Positions 47,758 to 58,026 of a DNA stretch of 64,000 nt are shown piece after piece. Made by a program: the position numbers and the translations under genes. Origin of the DNA: Sphingomonadales bacterium (GTDB lineage: Bacteria; Pseudomonadota; Alphaproteobacteria; Sphingomonadales; Sphingomonadaceae); assembly GCA_004173185.1 (NCBI GenBank), contig SEFZ01000005.1:1-64000 (forward strand). Direction: 5' to 3'. Each line of letters starts with the position of its first letter. Position 1 is the stretch's first letter. A model generated the notes under the pieces. The model ran no database searches and was not told where the DNA came from. It worked only from the letters and a program-made list of their open reading frames with translations.

Positions 47758-48767
47758 TGCGCACCTTCTTCGATCCCCGCCAGCTGGCCCACGCGCCCGC
47801 GCTTGAGCTCCACAATGGCGCCTATGTTCCGCACGCCGAAACCCCCTATCGCGCCGAATCGATCGTGGCGGCGCTCGATGGTTTCGTGCTTCCTACCGAT
47901 CATGGCGAAGCGCCAATCCGCGCGGTGCATGATGTGGGGTATCTCAACTTCCTCAAGACCGGCGCACAGGCTTGGGCCGCGGCCGGTCGATCTGGAGACG
48001 CTGTCGGCTATGTCTGGCCCGTCGTACGCCGCCGTCCGCTCAACCTCAGCCGCATCGATGCATTGTTGGGGCAATATAGCTATGACGGTGGCACGCCGCT
48101 GACCATAGACACCTGGGGTGCCGCCTATTGGAGCAGCCAGTGCGCGCTCTCCGCGCTCGATGCCGTACTTGCTGGCGAGCGCGCCGCCTTCGCGCTGTGC
48201 CGCCCGCCCGGTCACCATGCAGGCACGGACTATCTTGGCGGCTATTGCTACCTGAACAACGCCGCAATCGCCGCACAGGCGGCGCGCGACGCGGGTGTCG
48301 CGCACGTGGCCATCCTCGATGTGGACTATCACCACGGCAACGGCACGCAGGACATTTTCTGGGAGCGCGACGACGTTTTCTTCGCCTCGATCCACGCCGA
48401 TCCGGCGACCGATTATCCGTTTTACTGGGGCCATGCCGATGAAGCCGGCGAAGGCGAGGGCGCCCGCACTACGCTGAACCTGCCGCTGGCCCAGGGCTCC
48501 GACCTCGCAGTCTTCCGCGCGGCGCAAACCGAAGCGCTCGATGCCATCGCTGCATTCGATCCCGGGCTGCTGGTGCTCAGCTTCGGCGCCGACACCTTTG
48601 CCGAGGATCCGATCTCGCACTTCAAGCTGCTACACCCCGATTATAAGGTGCTCGCCGGTGATATCGCCGCACGCGGCTGGCCCACGGTGATCGCGATGGA
48701 GGGCGGGTACGCCGCCGGGGCGTTAGGCGAAAACGTGGCGTCGTTTCTGAGCGGCTTCGACCAATAG
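47757..48767 (+). CDS. histone deacetylase family protein
   Basis: The 336-residue protein is a class II-like HDAC/acetylpolyamine amidohydrolase. Family blocks are VHDVGYLNFL, CRPPGHHAGTDYLGGYCYLN with the His pair, and the metal ligands in ILDVDYHHGNGTQ. It may deacetylate polyamines, small acetylated amines or protein lysines. The last 45 bases overlap the convergent MFS gene. Confidence 0.9.
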   Translation: MRTFFDPRQLAHAPALELHNGAYVPHAETPYRAESIVAALDGFVLPTDHGEAPIRAVHDVGYLNFLKTGAQAWAAAGRSGDAVGYVWPVVRRRPLNLSRIDALLGQYSYDGGTPLTIDTWGAAYWSSQCALSALDAVLAGERAAFALCRPPGHHAGTDYLGGYCYLNNAAIAAQAARDAGVAHVAILDVDYHHGNGTQDIFWERDDVFFASIHADPATDYPFYWGHADEAGEGEGARTTLNLPLAQGSDLAVFRAAQTEALDAIAAFDPGLLVLSFGADTFAEDPISHFKLLHPDYKVLAGDIAARGWPTVIAMEGGYAAGALGENVASFLSGFDQ

Positions 48768-49919
48768 GGCCACGCCCAGGATCGCCAGTCCGCCCAGCGA
48801 CAACAAGGCACCGACCCAGCCGGTCGAGGTCAGGCCATAACCGCCTGCAATCGCCATCCCGCCCAGCCACGGCCCCAGCGCGTTGGCGGTGTTGAACGCC
48901 GAGTGGTTGAGCGCGGCCGCCAGCCCCTGTGCCTTGCCCGCCACGTCCATCAGCCGCACCTGAAGCACCGATCCGAGCGACCCGGCAAAGCCGATCGCGA
49001 AGATGTTGATCGAGATCGTCCAGATATTGCCCGCCGCGAGCGGATAAAGCGCCAGCGCCACCGCGCTCCATAGCAGCAGCACCGCCGCCGTCGGCATCAG
49101 CGCGCGATCCGCGAAGCGCGGGACGATCAGATTGCCCGCGGTCATGCCAACGCCGAAAATCGCGAAGATCAGCGGCAAAGTCGCCGCCGGTGCCCGCGTC
49201 ACTTCGAGCAAGGTCGACGCCACATAGGTGTAGACGCAAAACAGCCCGCCAAAGCCGACAGCGCCGATGCCCAGCGTCAGCCACACCTGCGTATTCCTCA
49301 GCGCGACCAGTTCGGCGAGCGGGCTGGCGGTGCGATCCGCCACATCGCGCGGCGCGAACCGGTAGACCAAAGCCATGGTCAGCAGCGCCAGCAAGGCAAC
49401 GACACCAAAGCCCCAGCGCCAGCCGATCGCCTGTCCCAGCCAATTGGCGAAGGGCACGCCGATCACCGTCGCTACCGTTAGCCCCAGCAGCACGCGTCCC
49501 ACCGCCTGGCTGCGCTTGTTCGCCGGAACCAGCGATGCCGCGACCAGCGCCGCGATCCCGAAATAAGCCCCATGCGGCAGCCCGCTCAGGAACCGGAACA
49601 CCAGCATCCAGTGATAATCGGGTGCCAGCGCGCTCAGGCCGTTGAAAATACCGAACGACGCCATCAGCAGGATCAGCAGCGTGTGCCGCGATAGACGCGC
49701 TCCCATCACCGCAAGCAACGGCGCGCCGACCACCACGCCCAGCGCATAGGCACTGATGACATGCCCCGCAGTTGGCTCATCGATGCCAAGTCCCTCGGCG
49801 AAATAGGGCACAAGGCTCATCGTCGCGAACTCGGTCGTGCCGATCGCGAACCCGCCCATCGCCAACGCGAAATGGACGAGCGCGACGGGGGTCGTGCGTT
49901 TTGTTTCAGGGGGTTGCAT
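48723..49919 (-). CDS. MFS transporter (DHA1, AraJ/YdhP-like)
   Basis: The 398-residue protein has twelve membrane segments and the DHA1 start pattern [20 protein letters not shown], as in the AraJ/PbuE/YdhP group of efflux permeases for sugars, purines or drugs. The substrate is unknown. I chose the ATG at 49919; a longer ORF adds twelve residues. Its 3' end overlaps the HDAC-family gene by 45 bases. Confidence 0.87.
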   Translation of the reverse strand: MQPPETKRTTPVALVHFALAMGGFAIGTTEFATMSLVPYFAEGLGIDEPTAGHVISAYALGVVVGAPLLAVMGARLSRHTLLILLMASFGIFNGLSALAPDYHWMLVFRFLSGLPHGAYFGIAALVAASLVPANKRSQAVGRVLLGLTVATVIGVPFANWLGQAIGWRWGFGVVALLALLTMALVYRFAPRDVADRTASPLAELVALRNTQVWLTLGIGAVGFGGLFCVYTYVASTLLEVTRAPAATLPLIFAIFGVGMTAGNLIVPRFADRALMPTAAVLLLWSAVALALYPLAAGNIWTISINIFAIGFAGSLGSVLQVRLMDVAGKAQGLAAALNHSAFNTANALGPWLGGMAIAGGYGLTSTGWVGALLSLGGLAILGVALLVEAAQKRRHVFA

Positions 49920-49994
49920 GCGCTGGGCCGTGGCGGTGCTGGCCAGCAGCGTCAACGCCGCCTGCGTGCAAGCGCAGATGCACGCCGCGCAAGC

Positions 49995-50024
49995 AAAAGC
50001 CGCCCGGAATCGCTTCCGGGCGGC
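49995..50024 (-). terminator. intrinsic terminator of the etf operon
   Basis: On the minus strand an 11-bp GC-rich stem (arm GCCGCCCGGAA and its exact complement, loop GCGA) runs into TTTT. It lies 25 bases after the etfA stop. Confidence 0.8.
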
Positions 50025-50048
50025 CTGTGTTGCTTCAGCCGCTAAGGC

Positions 50049-50978
50049 TCAGAGCTTTTCGGTCAGTTCGGGCACGATCTTGAACAGATCGCCGACCAGG
50101 CCGATGTCCGCGACCTGGAAAATCGGCGCGTCTTCGTCCTTGTTGATCGCGATGATCGTCTTGGAGTCCTTCATGCCGGCCAGATGCTGGATCGCGCCGG
50201 AGATACCGATTGCGATGTACACCTCAGGAGCAACGATCTTGCCGGTCTGGCCGACCTGATAGTCGTTGGGCACGTAACCCGCATCGACCGCGGCGCGCGA
50301 TGCGCCGACGGCTGCGCCGAGCTTGTCGGCGAGCGGCTCGATGATCGAGTGGAAGTTCTCGGAGTTCTGCAGCGCGCGGCCGCCCGAGACGATCACCTTG
50401 GCGGCCGTCAGCTCGGGGCGCTCGCTCTTGGCGATTTCCGCCGAGACGAACTTCGAGATGCCGGTGTCGCTCGCGCCTGAGACGGCTTCGACGGTGCCCG
50501 AACCACCCGTCATCGCTGCCTTGGCAAACGCCGTGCCGCGCACGGTGATGACGAGCTTCTTGTCGCTGGTCTTCACGGTGGCGATCGCGTTGCCGGCATA
50601 GATCGGACGGGTGAAGGTGTCGGCACCCTCAACCGAGAGGATGTCGCTAATCTGCATCACGTCGAGCAAGGCAGCTACGCGCGGAGCGATGTTCTTGCCG
50701 TTGCTGGTCGCGGGGAACAGCACTGCGTCATGATCGGCCATCAGGCCAACGATCAGCGGCGCGACGTTCTCGGCGAGCGCATGGCCCAGCGATGCATCAT
50801 CCGCGAGATGGACCTTGCCCACGCCCGCAATGCCGGCGGCCTGATCGGCAACAGCCTTGCAGCCCGCGCCTGCGACGAGGAGATGGACTTCCCCCAGCTG
50901 CGCAGCGGCGGTGACGACGGCGAGGGTAGCATCCTTGACGGACGCATTGTCGTGTTCGACCCAGACGAGCGTCTTCAC
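50049..50978 (-). CDS. etfA: electron transfer flavoprotein subunit alpha
   Basis: The 309-residue protein has the EtfA C-terminal FAD-binding signature ([25 protein letters not shown]) and [12 protein letters not shown]. It binds FAD and, with EtfB, passes electrons from acyl-CoA and other dehydrogenases to ETF:ubiquinone oxidoreductase. Its ATG overlaps the etfB stop by four bases. Confidence 0.95.
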   Translation of the reverse strand: MKTLVWVEHDNASVKDATLAVVTAAAQLGEVHLLVAGAGCKAVADQAAGIAGVGKVHLADDASLGHALAENVAPLIVGLMADHDAVLFPATSNGKNIAPRVAALLDVMQISDILSVEGADTFTRPIYAGNAIATVKTSDKKLVITVRGTAFAKAAMTGGSGTVEAVSGASDTGISKFVSAEIAKSERPELTAAKVIVSGGRALQNSENFHSIIEPLADKLGAAVGASRAAVDAGYVPNDYQVGQTGKIVAPEVYIAIGISGAIQHLAGMKDSKTIIAINKDEDAPIFQVADIGLVGDLFKIVPELTEKL

Positions 50979-51727
50979 TTGGCGACTCCCATTTCCTTGA
51001 GCTTCGCGACCAACGTGTCGACGTCAGGCACCTTGATGCCTGCCGAGCGCTTGGCCGGCTCGATCGTCTTCAGCGTGGTCAGGCGTGGCGAGACATCGAC
51101 GCCGTAATCGGCGACGGTCTTCTTCGCGACCGGCTTGGACTTGGCCTTCATGATGTTCGGCAGAGTCGCATAGCGCGGCTCGTTGAGGCGCAGATCGGTC
51201 GTCACGATCGCGGGAGCCTTGAGGTCCACGGTCTCGAGGCCACCATCGACTTCGCGGATCACCACGATCCGGTCGCCCGTCACGTCGAGCTTCGACGCGA
51301 ACGTGCCCTGCGGCCAGCCGAGCAACGCCGCCAGCATCTGGCCGGTCTGGTTGCTGTCGTCATCGATCGCCTGCTTGCCGAGGATCACCAGACCCGGCTG
51401 CTCTTCATCGCAAACCGCCTTGAGCAGTTTGGCGACGCCGAGCGGCTCGACCTCATCATCGGTGGCGATCAGGATCGCACGGTCCGCACCCATGGCGCGC
51501 GCGGTGAGCAGCACGTCGGTCTCGGCCTTGGCCACGCCGATCGTCACGACGACCACTTCGGTCGCTGCGCCCTTTTCCTTCAAACGGATCGCCTCTTCCA
51601 CGGCGATCTCGTCGAACGGGTTCATGCTCATCTTCACGTTCGCCAGATCGACGCCCGTGCCATCCGCCTTCACCCGAGGCTTCACATTGTAATCAAGCAC
51701 CCGCTTGACCGGTACGAGTATTTTCAC
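50975..51727 (-). CDS. etfB: electron transfer flavoprotein subunit beta
   Basis: The 250-residue protein begins [20 protein letters not shown], has the EtfB AMP-binding region and the [20 protein letters not shown] block that carries the family's recognition loop. It forms the heterodimer with EtfA. The start is a GTG. It lies 68 bases downstream of sucC on the same strand and may be cotranscribed with it. Confidence 0.95.
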   Translation of the reverse strand: MKILVPVKRVLDYNVKPRVKADGTGVDLANVKMSMNPFDEIAVEEAIRLKEKGAATEVVVVTIGVAKAETDVLLTARAMGADRAILIATDDEVEPLGVAKLLKAVCDEEQPGLVILGKQAIDDDSNQTGQMLAALLGWPQGTFASKLDVTGDRIVVIREVDGGLETVDLKAPAIVTTDLRLNEPRYATLPNIMKAKSKPVAKKTVADYGVDVSPRLTTLKTIEPAKRSAGIKVPDVDTLVAKLKEMGVAK

Positions 51728-51795
51728 ACCACTCTCCTATGCTTCGATCCTGTCCTGGGGAGGATAGGCTCGATGCCGAACTCAAGCGCGCCTTG

Positions 51796-52995
51796 TCAGG
51801 CTGCCTGCTTGACCTCGGCCACAATCTTCTTTGCTGCGTCGCCAAGATCATTTGCCGCCACGATCGGGAGACCCGAATTGGCGAGAATGTCCTTGCCCTG
51901 CTGCACGTTGGTACCTTCGAGGCGAACCACCAGCGGAACCGAAAGGTTCACTTCCTTGGCCGCTGCAACAATGCCTTCTGCGATGATGTCGCAGCGCATG
52001 ATGCCGCCGAAGATGTTGACCAGGATGCCCTTAACGTTCGGATCCTTGAGGATGATCTTGAACGCTGCGGTGACCTTTTCCTTGGTCGCGCCGCCGCCCA
52101 CGTCGAGGAAGTTGGCGGGGAACATGCCGTTGAGCTTGATGATGTCCATCGTCGCCATCGCGAGGCCCGCGCCATTGACCATGCAGCCAATGTCACCGTC
52201 GAGCTTGATGTAAGCGAGGTCATACTTCGAAGCTTCGAGCTCGGCCGGATCTTCTTCGCTCTCGTCGCGCAGTTCCATCAGATCCTTGTGGCGGAACATC
52301 GCATTGCCGTCGAAGCCCATCTTGGCATCGAGGACGAGGAGGTTGCCCTGCTCGGTCAGCGCCAGCGGATTGACTTCGATCTGCTCGGCGTCGGTCGCGA
52401 TGAACGCGGCGTAGAGCGACGCGGCAACCTTCGAAGCCTGTTTGGCCAGATCGCCGGTCAGGCCCAGGGCTGCTGCGATCGAGCGGCCATGATGCGGCAT
52501 GAAGCCGGTCGCGGGATCGACCGAGAAGCTGTGGATCTTCTCCGGCGTCGAATGCGCGACTTCCTCGATGTCCATGCCGCCTTCGGTCGAGACGACGAAC
52601 GCGACTTCGCTGCTGCCGCGATCGACGAGCAATGCGAGGTAGAACTCCTTGGCGATGTCGGCGCCGTCAGTGATGTAGAGGCGGTTGACCTGCTTGCCCG
52701 CGTCGCCGGTCTGGATCGTCACCAGCGTGTTGCCGAGCATGTCGGTTGCGTGTGCGCGGACTTCATCGAGGTTGAAGGCAAGGCGAACACCGCCCTTTGC
52801 TTCGGGAGCCAGTTCCTTGAACTTGCCCTTGCCGCGGCCACCGGCATGAATCTGCGACTTCACGACATAAAGCGGGCCCGGAAGCTGCTTGGCAGCCTCT
52901 ACGGCCTCCTCAACGGTGAAAGCGGCATGGCCGGCTGCGATCGGCGCGCCAAATTTGGCGAGGAGCTCCTTGGCCTGATATTCGTGAATGTTCAT
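51796..52995 (-). CDS. sucC: succinate--CoA ligase subunit beta
   Basis: The 399-residue protein has the ATP-grasp start [20 protein letters not shown], the [20 protein letters not shown] loop and the C-terminal [15 protein letters not shown] block. It forms the citric acid cycle enzyme with the alpha subunit SucD, whose gene is not adjacent here. The gene is divergent from crtZ across a 117-base gap. Confidence 0.95.
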   Translation of the reverse strand: MNIHEYQAKELLAKFGAPIAAGHAAFTVEEAVEAAKQLPGPLYVVKSQIHAGGRGKGKFKELAPEAKGGVRLAFNLDEVRAHATDMLGNTLVTIQTGDAGKQVNRLYITDGADIAKEFYLALLVDRGSSEVAFVVSTEGGMDIEEVAHSTPEKIHSFSVDPATGFMPHHGRSIAAALGLTGDLAKQASKVAASLYAAFIATDAEQIEVNPLALTEQGNLLVLDAKMGFDGNAMFRHKDLMELRDESEEDPAELEASKYDLAYIKLDGDIGCMVNGAGLAMATMDIIKLNGMFPANFLDVGGGATKEKVTAAFKIILKDPNVKGILVNIFGGIMRCDIIAEGIVAAAKEVNLSVPLVVRLEGTNVQQGKDILANSGLPIVAANDLGDAAKKIVAEVKQAA

Positions 52996-53112
52996 GGGAA
53001 ACGCGCCCTCTTTTCGAAGATCGGGAATGTGCGTCGCCTAAAGCACAGGCGAACAGGCGAATCCACCCCTGCCGGCTCGCAGGTGCAGCAAAGCTCAGCT
53101 ATATAGGGTGCC

Positions 53113-53613
53113 ATGCACCCCGCTATCGCCACCGTGATCGTCTTCGCCACCATCCTCGCAATGGAGGGTTTCGCATATGTGATGCACCGCTGGGTCATGC
53201 ATGGAGTGGGCTGGTTCCTGCATGCCAGCCACCATCGCCCGCGCGCGGGGAATTGGGAACTCAACGATCTTTACGCAGTGATCTTCGCGATTCCCTCGAT
53301 CGTTTTGCTCTATGGCGGGGTCCAGCTTGGCTGGTGGCCGGGCTTTATCTGGATCGGCGCAGGGATCGCCGGATATGGCGCGATCTATTTCGGCTTTCAC
53401 GACGTTATCGTCCACCGGCGCCTGCCGCACCGCTATGTCGCGCGCTCGGCCTATATGAAGCGAATCGTCCAGGCGCACCGCCTGCACCATGTAGTGGAGA
53501 GCAAGCACGGCAATGTGAGCTTCGGTTTCCTCTGGGCCCCGCCAGCCGATGTGCTCAAACAGCAGCTTAAGACCAAGGGTGGCTTAACCAGGGTTAGCAC
53601 GAACGCGGATTGA
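53113..53613 (+). CDS. crtZ: beta-carotene hydroxylase CrtZ
   Basis: The 166-residue membrane protein is of the fatty-acid-hydroxylase type, with the His clusters HRWVMHGVGW...HASHHRP, HDVIVHRRLPH and AHRLHHVVESKH that hold the di-iron centre. It adds hydroxyl groups at C-3 and C-3' of beta-carotene to give zeaxanthin, the route to yellow sphingomonad carotenoids. It stands alone here; other crt genes are elsewhere. A TATATA box lies 13 bases before the ATG. Confidence 0.93.
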   Translation: MHPAIATVIVFATILAMEGFAYVMHRWVMHGVGWFLHASHHRPRAGNWELNDLYAVIFAIPSIVLLYGGVQLGWWPGFIWIGAGIAGYGAIYFGFHDVIVHRRLPHRYVARSAYMKRIVQAHRLHHVVESKHGNVSFGFLWAPPADVLKQQLKTKGGLTRVSTNAD

Positions 53614-53645
53614 CGAACCGGGGTGGCGGCCACACATGATTGGGC

Positions 53646-54041
53646 ATGGAGCATCTCAACCTGCCCGAGTCCGAGTGGCGCAAGCGACTCTCCCCCGAAC
53701 AATATCTGGTGCTGCGCGAAGGCGGCACCGAACGCGCTTATGCCGGTCGGCTAACCGATAACAAGGCGGACGGGATCTATGTTTGCGCCGGCTGCAAGCT
53801 CGAGCTGTTCGACAGCGCCGACAAATTCGATTCGGGATCAGGCTGGCCCAGCTTCACCAATCCGGTCGCCGCCGAAAATATCGTCGAGCATAAGGATACC
53901 AGCCACGGCATGACCCGCGTCGAAGTGCGCTGCGCGCGCTGCGACGGGCATCAGGGCCATGTATTTCCCGATGGCCCGCCGCCGACCGGGCTGCGCTATT
54001 GCATCAATTCGGTGAGCATGGATTTTCGTTCACGCGACTGA
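53646..54041 (+). CDS. msrB: peptide-methionine (R)-S-oxide reductase
   Basis: A 131-residue MsrB with the zinc Cys pairs CAGC and CARC, the catalytic region RYCINSVSMDF and SGSGWPSFTNPV. No signal peptide is visible, so it is cytoplasmic, in contrast to the exported MsrA in this window. The ATG at 53646 starts the usual N-terminus. It follows crtZ by 32 bases on the same strand. Confidence 0.93.
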   Translation: MEHLNLPESEWRKRLSPEQYLVLREGGTERAYAGRLTDNKADGIYVCAGCKLELFDSADKFDSGSGWPSFTNPVAAENIVEHKDTSHGMTRVEVRCARCDGHQGHVFPDGPPPTGLRYCINSVSMDFRSRD

Positions 54042-54115
54042 AACGGGCGGCGAGCTAAGGTACGGTCCTTCGCTCGCGCTTGTGGGCTGTAACATTAGGG
54101 CTTAATCCCCCCGCC

Positions 54116-56284
54116 GTGGCCTCGAACCTTCCCGTAATCATCCGCAAAAATCCCTGGTGGCGCGATTCTGCCAAGTGGAAGCGCATTGGCATCTGGACTG
54201 CCATCGGCACGGCCAGCTTCGGGCTGCTTGCCTTTATCGCGCTGCTGATCGCGGTCTTCTCGACCCGATCCTCGCTGCCGAGCTTCGACGAGCTCAAATC
54301 CTCGCCCAACGGCCAGATGATTCGCGTCCACGCCGCGGACGGCACCGTGCTCGTCTCAATGGGGCCAAGCTTTGGCGAGTGGATCAGTCACGACAAGATC
54401 CCGCAGGTGATGAAGGATGCGATGATCGCGGTGGAGGATCGCCGCTTCGAATCGCATTGGGGCGTCGATCCATGGGGCGTCATGCGCGGTATCCGCGACA
54501 GCATCGATCGCAAGGGGCGGGTGAGCGCGGTTTCGACGATCACCCAGCAGCTCGCGCGCAACGTCTTCCTGTCGTCGAATCGCTCCTACATGCGCAAGGT
54601 GCGCGAGGGCATTCTGGCGCTCGCCATGGAGCGCAAGTTCACCAAGGACCAGATCCTCGAATTGTACCTGAACAAGGTCTATTTCGGCGGCGGTGCCTAT
54701 GGAATCGACGCGGCCAGCCGCAAATTCTTCGGCCACACCGCAGACACGCTCTCGCTCGCGGAAGCGGCGATCATCGCCGGGCTGGTCAAGGCACCCTCGC
54801 ATTATTCGCCCACCGCCGATGCCGAGGCCGCAGTCGGCCGCGCCAGCGTGGTGCTCAATGTCATGGCAGAGACCGGCAAGATCAGCCGGGCGACCGCCGA
54901 TGCCACCGATCCCCGCATGGTCAAGCTCGCCCCCGAGCCGCGCCAGAACAGCGTGCGCTATTTCACCGATTGGGCGTTGCCGCAGCTCGAAGTGCTGATC
55001 GATGAGACCGATGCCCCGCTCGAAGTGTGGACCACGCTCGATCTCGGCATGCAACGCGCCGCCGATGATGCGATCCGCGCCAATGCGCCGGGCAGCGCAC
55101 AGGGCGCACTGGTAAGCCTCGACCGCGACGGAGCGGTACGCGCAATGGTGGGCGGCAAGGACTATGTTTCCTCGATCTACAACCGCGCAACGCAGGCCAC
55201 GCGCCAGCCCGGCTCGGCGTTCAAGCTGTTCGTTTATCTGACCGCGCTGGAGGCCGGGCACCGCCCCGACGATATGGTCGTCGACGAGCCTGTGACGATC
55301 CGCGGCTGGACCCCGCGCAACAATTCGGGCCGCAATTCGGGCGAAATGACGCTGCGCAGCGCCTTTGCTTATTCGATCAACACCGTTGCCGCGAAGCTCG
55401 GCCAGGAATCGGGTTTTGGCGCAGTCGCCGATATGGCGCGCCGCTTCGGCATCACCACACCCGTCGATACGCACCCGGCAATGGTGCTCGGCACCTCGGA
55501 CGTTCGCCTGATCGACATGACACGCGCCTTCGCCTCGGTGGCGAACAAGGGCGTCGCGGTCGCACCCTATGGCATCACCCGCGTCACCGCGAATGGCGCC
55601 GTGATCTACCAGCATGAAGTCGATACCAGCCGCGTCCTCGTCGCGCCCTATGTGGCGGCGCAGATGACCGATTTGCTCCAGACTGCCGTGGCGACCGGCA
55701 CCGGCCGCGCTGCCCAGATTGGCCGACCCGTCGCCGGCAAGACCGGTACGACCACGTCGAACAAGGATGGCTGGTTCGTCGGCTTCTCTTCGGGGCTGAC
55801 GACCGGCGTGTGGATGGGCCGCGACGATGCCAAGGTCGTCCCCGGCCTCCAGGGCGGCACCGCGCCTGCCCGCGCATTCCAGAATTTCATGGCCAAGGCT
55901 GTCGCGCGCCGCCCGGTCGAACAGTTTGAGACCAAGGTGACCCTGCCCGAATGGCAGATCGAACCCGAGGATAATGCGTATTACGAAGCGCCGGATAACG
56001 GGCTGTTCGTCGACGAGGACGGCAATCCGATCGAGCAGCCGAGCGCTCAAGACCGCGCGCCGCAAGAGGACCGGCTCGATCAGGATTTCTACGATCGCGT
56101 GCTGGGCGACGATCAGCGCGCGCCGGTGCCTTTGCCGACCCGCGCACCGCCGCCGCCGCCGCCTCCGCCACTGCGCGACCGAGATCGTGACCGCGATCGG
56201 ACGATTCCAGCACCGTCAGGCGCGCGCGAAGAGCCTCCGCGGGGCGGCAATGCTGGCGGCGGTCAGGATCGGCCAACCCAGTGA
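54116..56284 (+). CDS. penicillin-binding protein 1A (transglycosylase/transpeptidase)
   Basis: The 722-residue class A PBP has a membrane anchor (about 22-50), a GT51 glycosyltransferase domain (AMIAVEDRRFESHWGVDPWG, TITQQLARNVFL) and a transpeptidase domain with SXXK in GSAFKLF, SXN in YSINTV and KTG in AGKTGTTTS. The C-terminal tail is Pro- and Arg/Asp-rich. It builds and crosslinks peptidoglycan. The start is a GTG at 54116; a GTG at 54080 is possible. The last 22 bases overlap the convergent metallopeptidase gene. Confidence 0.93.
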   Translation: MASNLPVIIRKNPWWRDSAKWKRIGIWTAIGTASFGLLAFIALLIAVFSTRSSLPSFDELKSSPNGQMIRVHAADGTVLVSMGPSFGEWISHDKIPQVMKDAMIAVEDRRFESHWGVDPWGVMRGIRDSIDRKGRVSAVSTITQQLARNVFLSSNRSYMRKVREGILALAMERKFTKDQILELYLNKVYFGGGAYGIDAASRKFFGHTADTLSLAEAAIIAGLVKAPSHYSPTADAEAAVGRASVVLNVMAETGKISRATADATDPRMVKLAPEPRQNSVRYFTDWALPQLEVLIDETDAPLEVWTTLDLGMQRAADDAIRANAPGSAQGALVSLDRDGAVRAMVGGKDYVSSIYNRATQATRQPGSAFKLFVYLTALEAGHRPDDMVVDEPVTIRGWTPRNNSGRNSGEMTLRSAFAYSINTVAAKLGQESGFGAVADMARRFGITTPVDTHPAMVLGTSDVRLIDMTRAFASVANKGVAVAPYGITRVTANGAVIYQHEVDTSRVLVAPYVAAQMTDLLQTAVATGTGRAAQIGRPVAGKTGTTTSNKDGWFVGFSSGLTTGVWMGRDDAKVVPGLQGGTAPARAFQNFMAKAVARRPVEQFETKVTLPEWQIEPEDNAYYEAPDNGLFVDEDGNPIEQPSAQDRAPQEDRLDQDFYDRVLGDDQRAPVPLPTRAPPPPPPPPLRDRDRDRDRTIPAPSGAREEPPRGGNAGGGQDRPTQ

Positions 56285-56934
56285 AGCGCGGCGCCGTGGC
56301 TACGTAGCCAGGCGCGTTGCGGGCTGGGATCGGCTTCAAACAGATGCTCGACCAGCCGGTGGAACGCCGGGCCGTGGTTCATATGCACCCGATGGGCGAC
56401 TTCATGCGCGACGGTCGCACGCCGCACCAGGCTGGGCGCAAGGATCAACCGCCAGCTATAGCGGATCGCGCCGGACGAAGCGCAACTCCCCCAGCGCCCG
56501 CGCGGATCACCCACGCCAACCCGCGTAACGCTTACCCCCGCCCGCTCGGCATATTCCGCCGTCTCTTCGCTCAGGACGCGCAACGCCTCAGCCTTGAGCC
56601 AGCGCTCGATGCGGCGCTCGAGTCCCTCTCGCGGTCCGCCGCACAGCAAACGATCGCCATCGAGCTTCGGCACACGCCCGGTCGTGGTCGGCCAGACGAT
56701 CTCAATCTCGTCGTCTTCCAGCGGAATGCGCGCTCCGGGCTCGAACGGCCGGGTCTCGGGCAGTTTCGCGCGCTGCGTGGCGATCCACGCTGCTTGTTCT
56801 TCGGCCCACGCCAGCCCCTTGCGCAGCGACGCGCGCGTCGGCAGCGTCAGGCGCACTGCCCCGGACCGCGGATCAACTGCGAGGCGCATTCGTCGGGAGC
56901 GCGCATTGCGCACTACCTCGACTTCGGTCGTCAC
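56263..56934 (-). CDS. YgjP-like (DUF45) metallopeptidase
   Basis: The 223-residue protein carries the zinc motif HEVAHRVHMNHGPAFH and an upstream RGRWGSCASSGAIRYSWRL block, typical of YgjP/DUF45 metallopeptidases. The physiological substrate is unknown. Its ATG overlaps the YcgN stop by four bases, forming a sco-ycgN-ygjP string on the minus strand. Confidence 0.87.
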   Translation of the reverse strand: MTTEVEVVRNARSRRMRLAVDPRSGAVRLTLPTRASLRKGLAWAEEQAAWIATQRAKLPETRPFEPGARIPLEDDEIEIVWPTTTGRVPKLDGDRLLCGGPREGLERRIERWLKAEALRVLSEETAEYAERAGVSVTRVGVGDPRGRWGSCASSGAIRYSWRLILAPSLVRRATVAHEVAHRVHMNHGPAFHRLVEHLFEADPSPQRAWLRSHGAALHWVGRS

Positions 56935-57368
56935 AGTTTGCGGTCCACCAGATGGTGTTCGAAATCGCCGGCATCATCTTCGCTGATCGTCCAGCCGCGC
57001 GTCGATTCGCCCGCTTCATGCACGGCTTCGGGATCGCCCGAGACCAGATAATGCCAGCTAGGCAGCTGCTCGCCATTCGCCCGCAGACGATAGGCGCACG
57101 TGGTCGGCAGCCATTCGATGCCGCGCACATTGTTCACGTTGAGCCGCACGCATTCGGAAACATAGGCATGGCGATGCTTGTAATCGCTACACCGGCCCAT
57201 CTGCCGATCGAGCAGCCGGCACGCAACGTTGGTCACGTGCAGTTCGCCGGTCTCTTCGTCTTCGAGCTTGTGGATGCAGCATTTGCCGCAGCCGTCGCAC
57301 AAGGCTTCCCATTGCGCGCGGTCCAGCTTTTCCAGCGGCGTATCTTCCCAGAAGCGCCCTTTGGTCAC
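56931..57368 (-). CDS. YcgN family cysteine cluster protein
   Basis: The 145-residue protein has the YcgN/UPF0260 cysteine array (LCDGCGKCCIHKLEDEETGE, NVACRLLD, RCSDY, TCAYRL), likely to bind a metal or an iron-sulfur cluster. The function is unknown. It overlaps both neighbours by four bases. Confidence 0.88.
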   Translation of the reverse strand: MTKGRFWEDTPLEKLDRAQWEALCDGCGKCCIHKLEDEETGELHVTNVACRLLDRQMGRCSDYKHRHAYVSECVRLNVNNVRGIEWLPTTCAYRLRANGEQLPSWHYLVSGDPEAVHEAGESTRGWTISEDDAGDFEHHLVDRKL

Positions 57369-57946
57369 CGGACCCAGTGCTTCACTGCATCGGCAATCGC
57401 AGCGGCGTCCTTCTCCAGCGGCAGCGAAGTGATCGGCTTGCCCTCGGCGTCCATCAGATAGGCGATCTGGGTGTGACCGACCAAATAGCCGTCGCCGGAA
57501 GGCTCCTTGCGGAACGCAACGGCATAGTCCTTCGCCATTTTGGTGATCGCATCGAGGCTGCCGGTCAGCCCGGTGAAGCGCGGATGGAATTGCTCGACGA
57601 ACTGCTTGACCACTGCAGGCGTGTCACGCTCGGGATCGACCGAGACGAAGATTGGGGCGATCTTGGCGGCGACGCGGGGATCGCTCTTGTCGAGCAGCTT
57701 CATCGCCTGACCGAGCTTGAGCATGTCGTTCGGGCAGATATCGGGGCAGAAGGTGTAGCCGAAATAGACGATCCGCCATTTTCCGGCGAAATCCGTGTCG
57801 CTTTTGGCCGCGCCATTCTGATCCGTCAGGGTGAAGGGGCCACCGATCCGTGCGCCGAAAAGCGGCGGCTCCTGCGCGGGGGTTGCGCCGCAAGCGGCGA
57901 GCGTGAGCAGCATAGCTGCGGCAACAGTCTGAAATATCCTATTCAT
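57365..57946 (-). CDS. SCO1/SenC family copper-binding lipoprotein
   Basis: The 193-residue protein begins with a lipoprotein signal ending in LTLAAC and continues into a thioredoxin-like SCO domain with the copper ligands CPDIC and His in LVGHTQIAYLMD. It delivers copper to cytochrome oxidase CuA or acts as a thiol redox protein. The ATG at 57946 is preferred over an upstream start. It is divergent from the ankyrin gene. Confidence 0.9.
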   Translation of the reverse strand: MNRIFQTVAAAMLLTLAACGATPAQEPPLFGARIGGPFTLTDQNGAAKSDTDFAGKWRIVYFGYTFCPDICPNDMLKLGQAMKLLDKSDPRVAAKIAPIFVSVDPERDTPAVVKQFVEQFHPRFTGLTGSLDAITKMAKDYAVAFRKEPSGDGYLVGHTQIAYLMDAEGKPITSLPLEKDAAAIADAVKHWVR

Positions 57947-58026
57947 GGCGCGGCCAGCCATGATCTGGTAGACGGTCGCTTGCAAGGCTTGCGGGCGCCC
58001 CCGCATCAAAAGGGTTCGGGCTTATC

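Noticed and set aside
51739..53106. 455-codon plus-strand frame across sucC
   Set aside because: Antisense to sucC, no recognisable domain, rich in Asp/Arg/His as expected of a shadow.
54356..56065. 569-codon open frame on the minus strand across PBP1A
   Set aside because: Antisense to a clear PBP1A with intact motifs; composition is that of a shadow frame.
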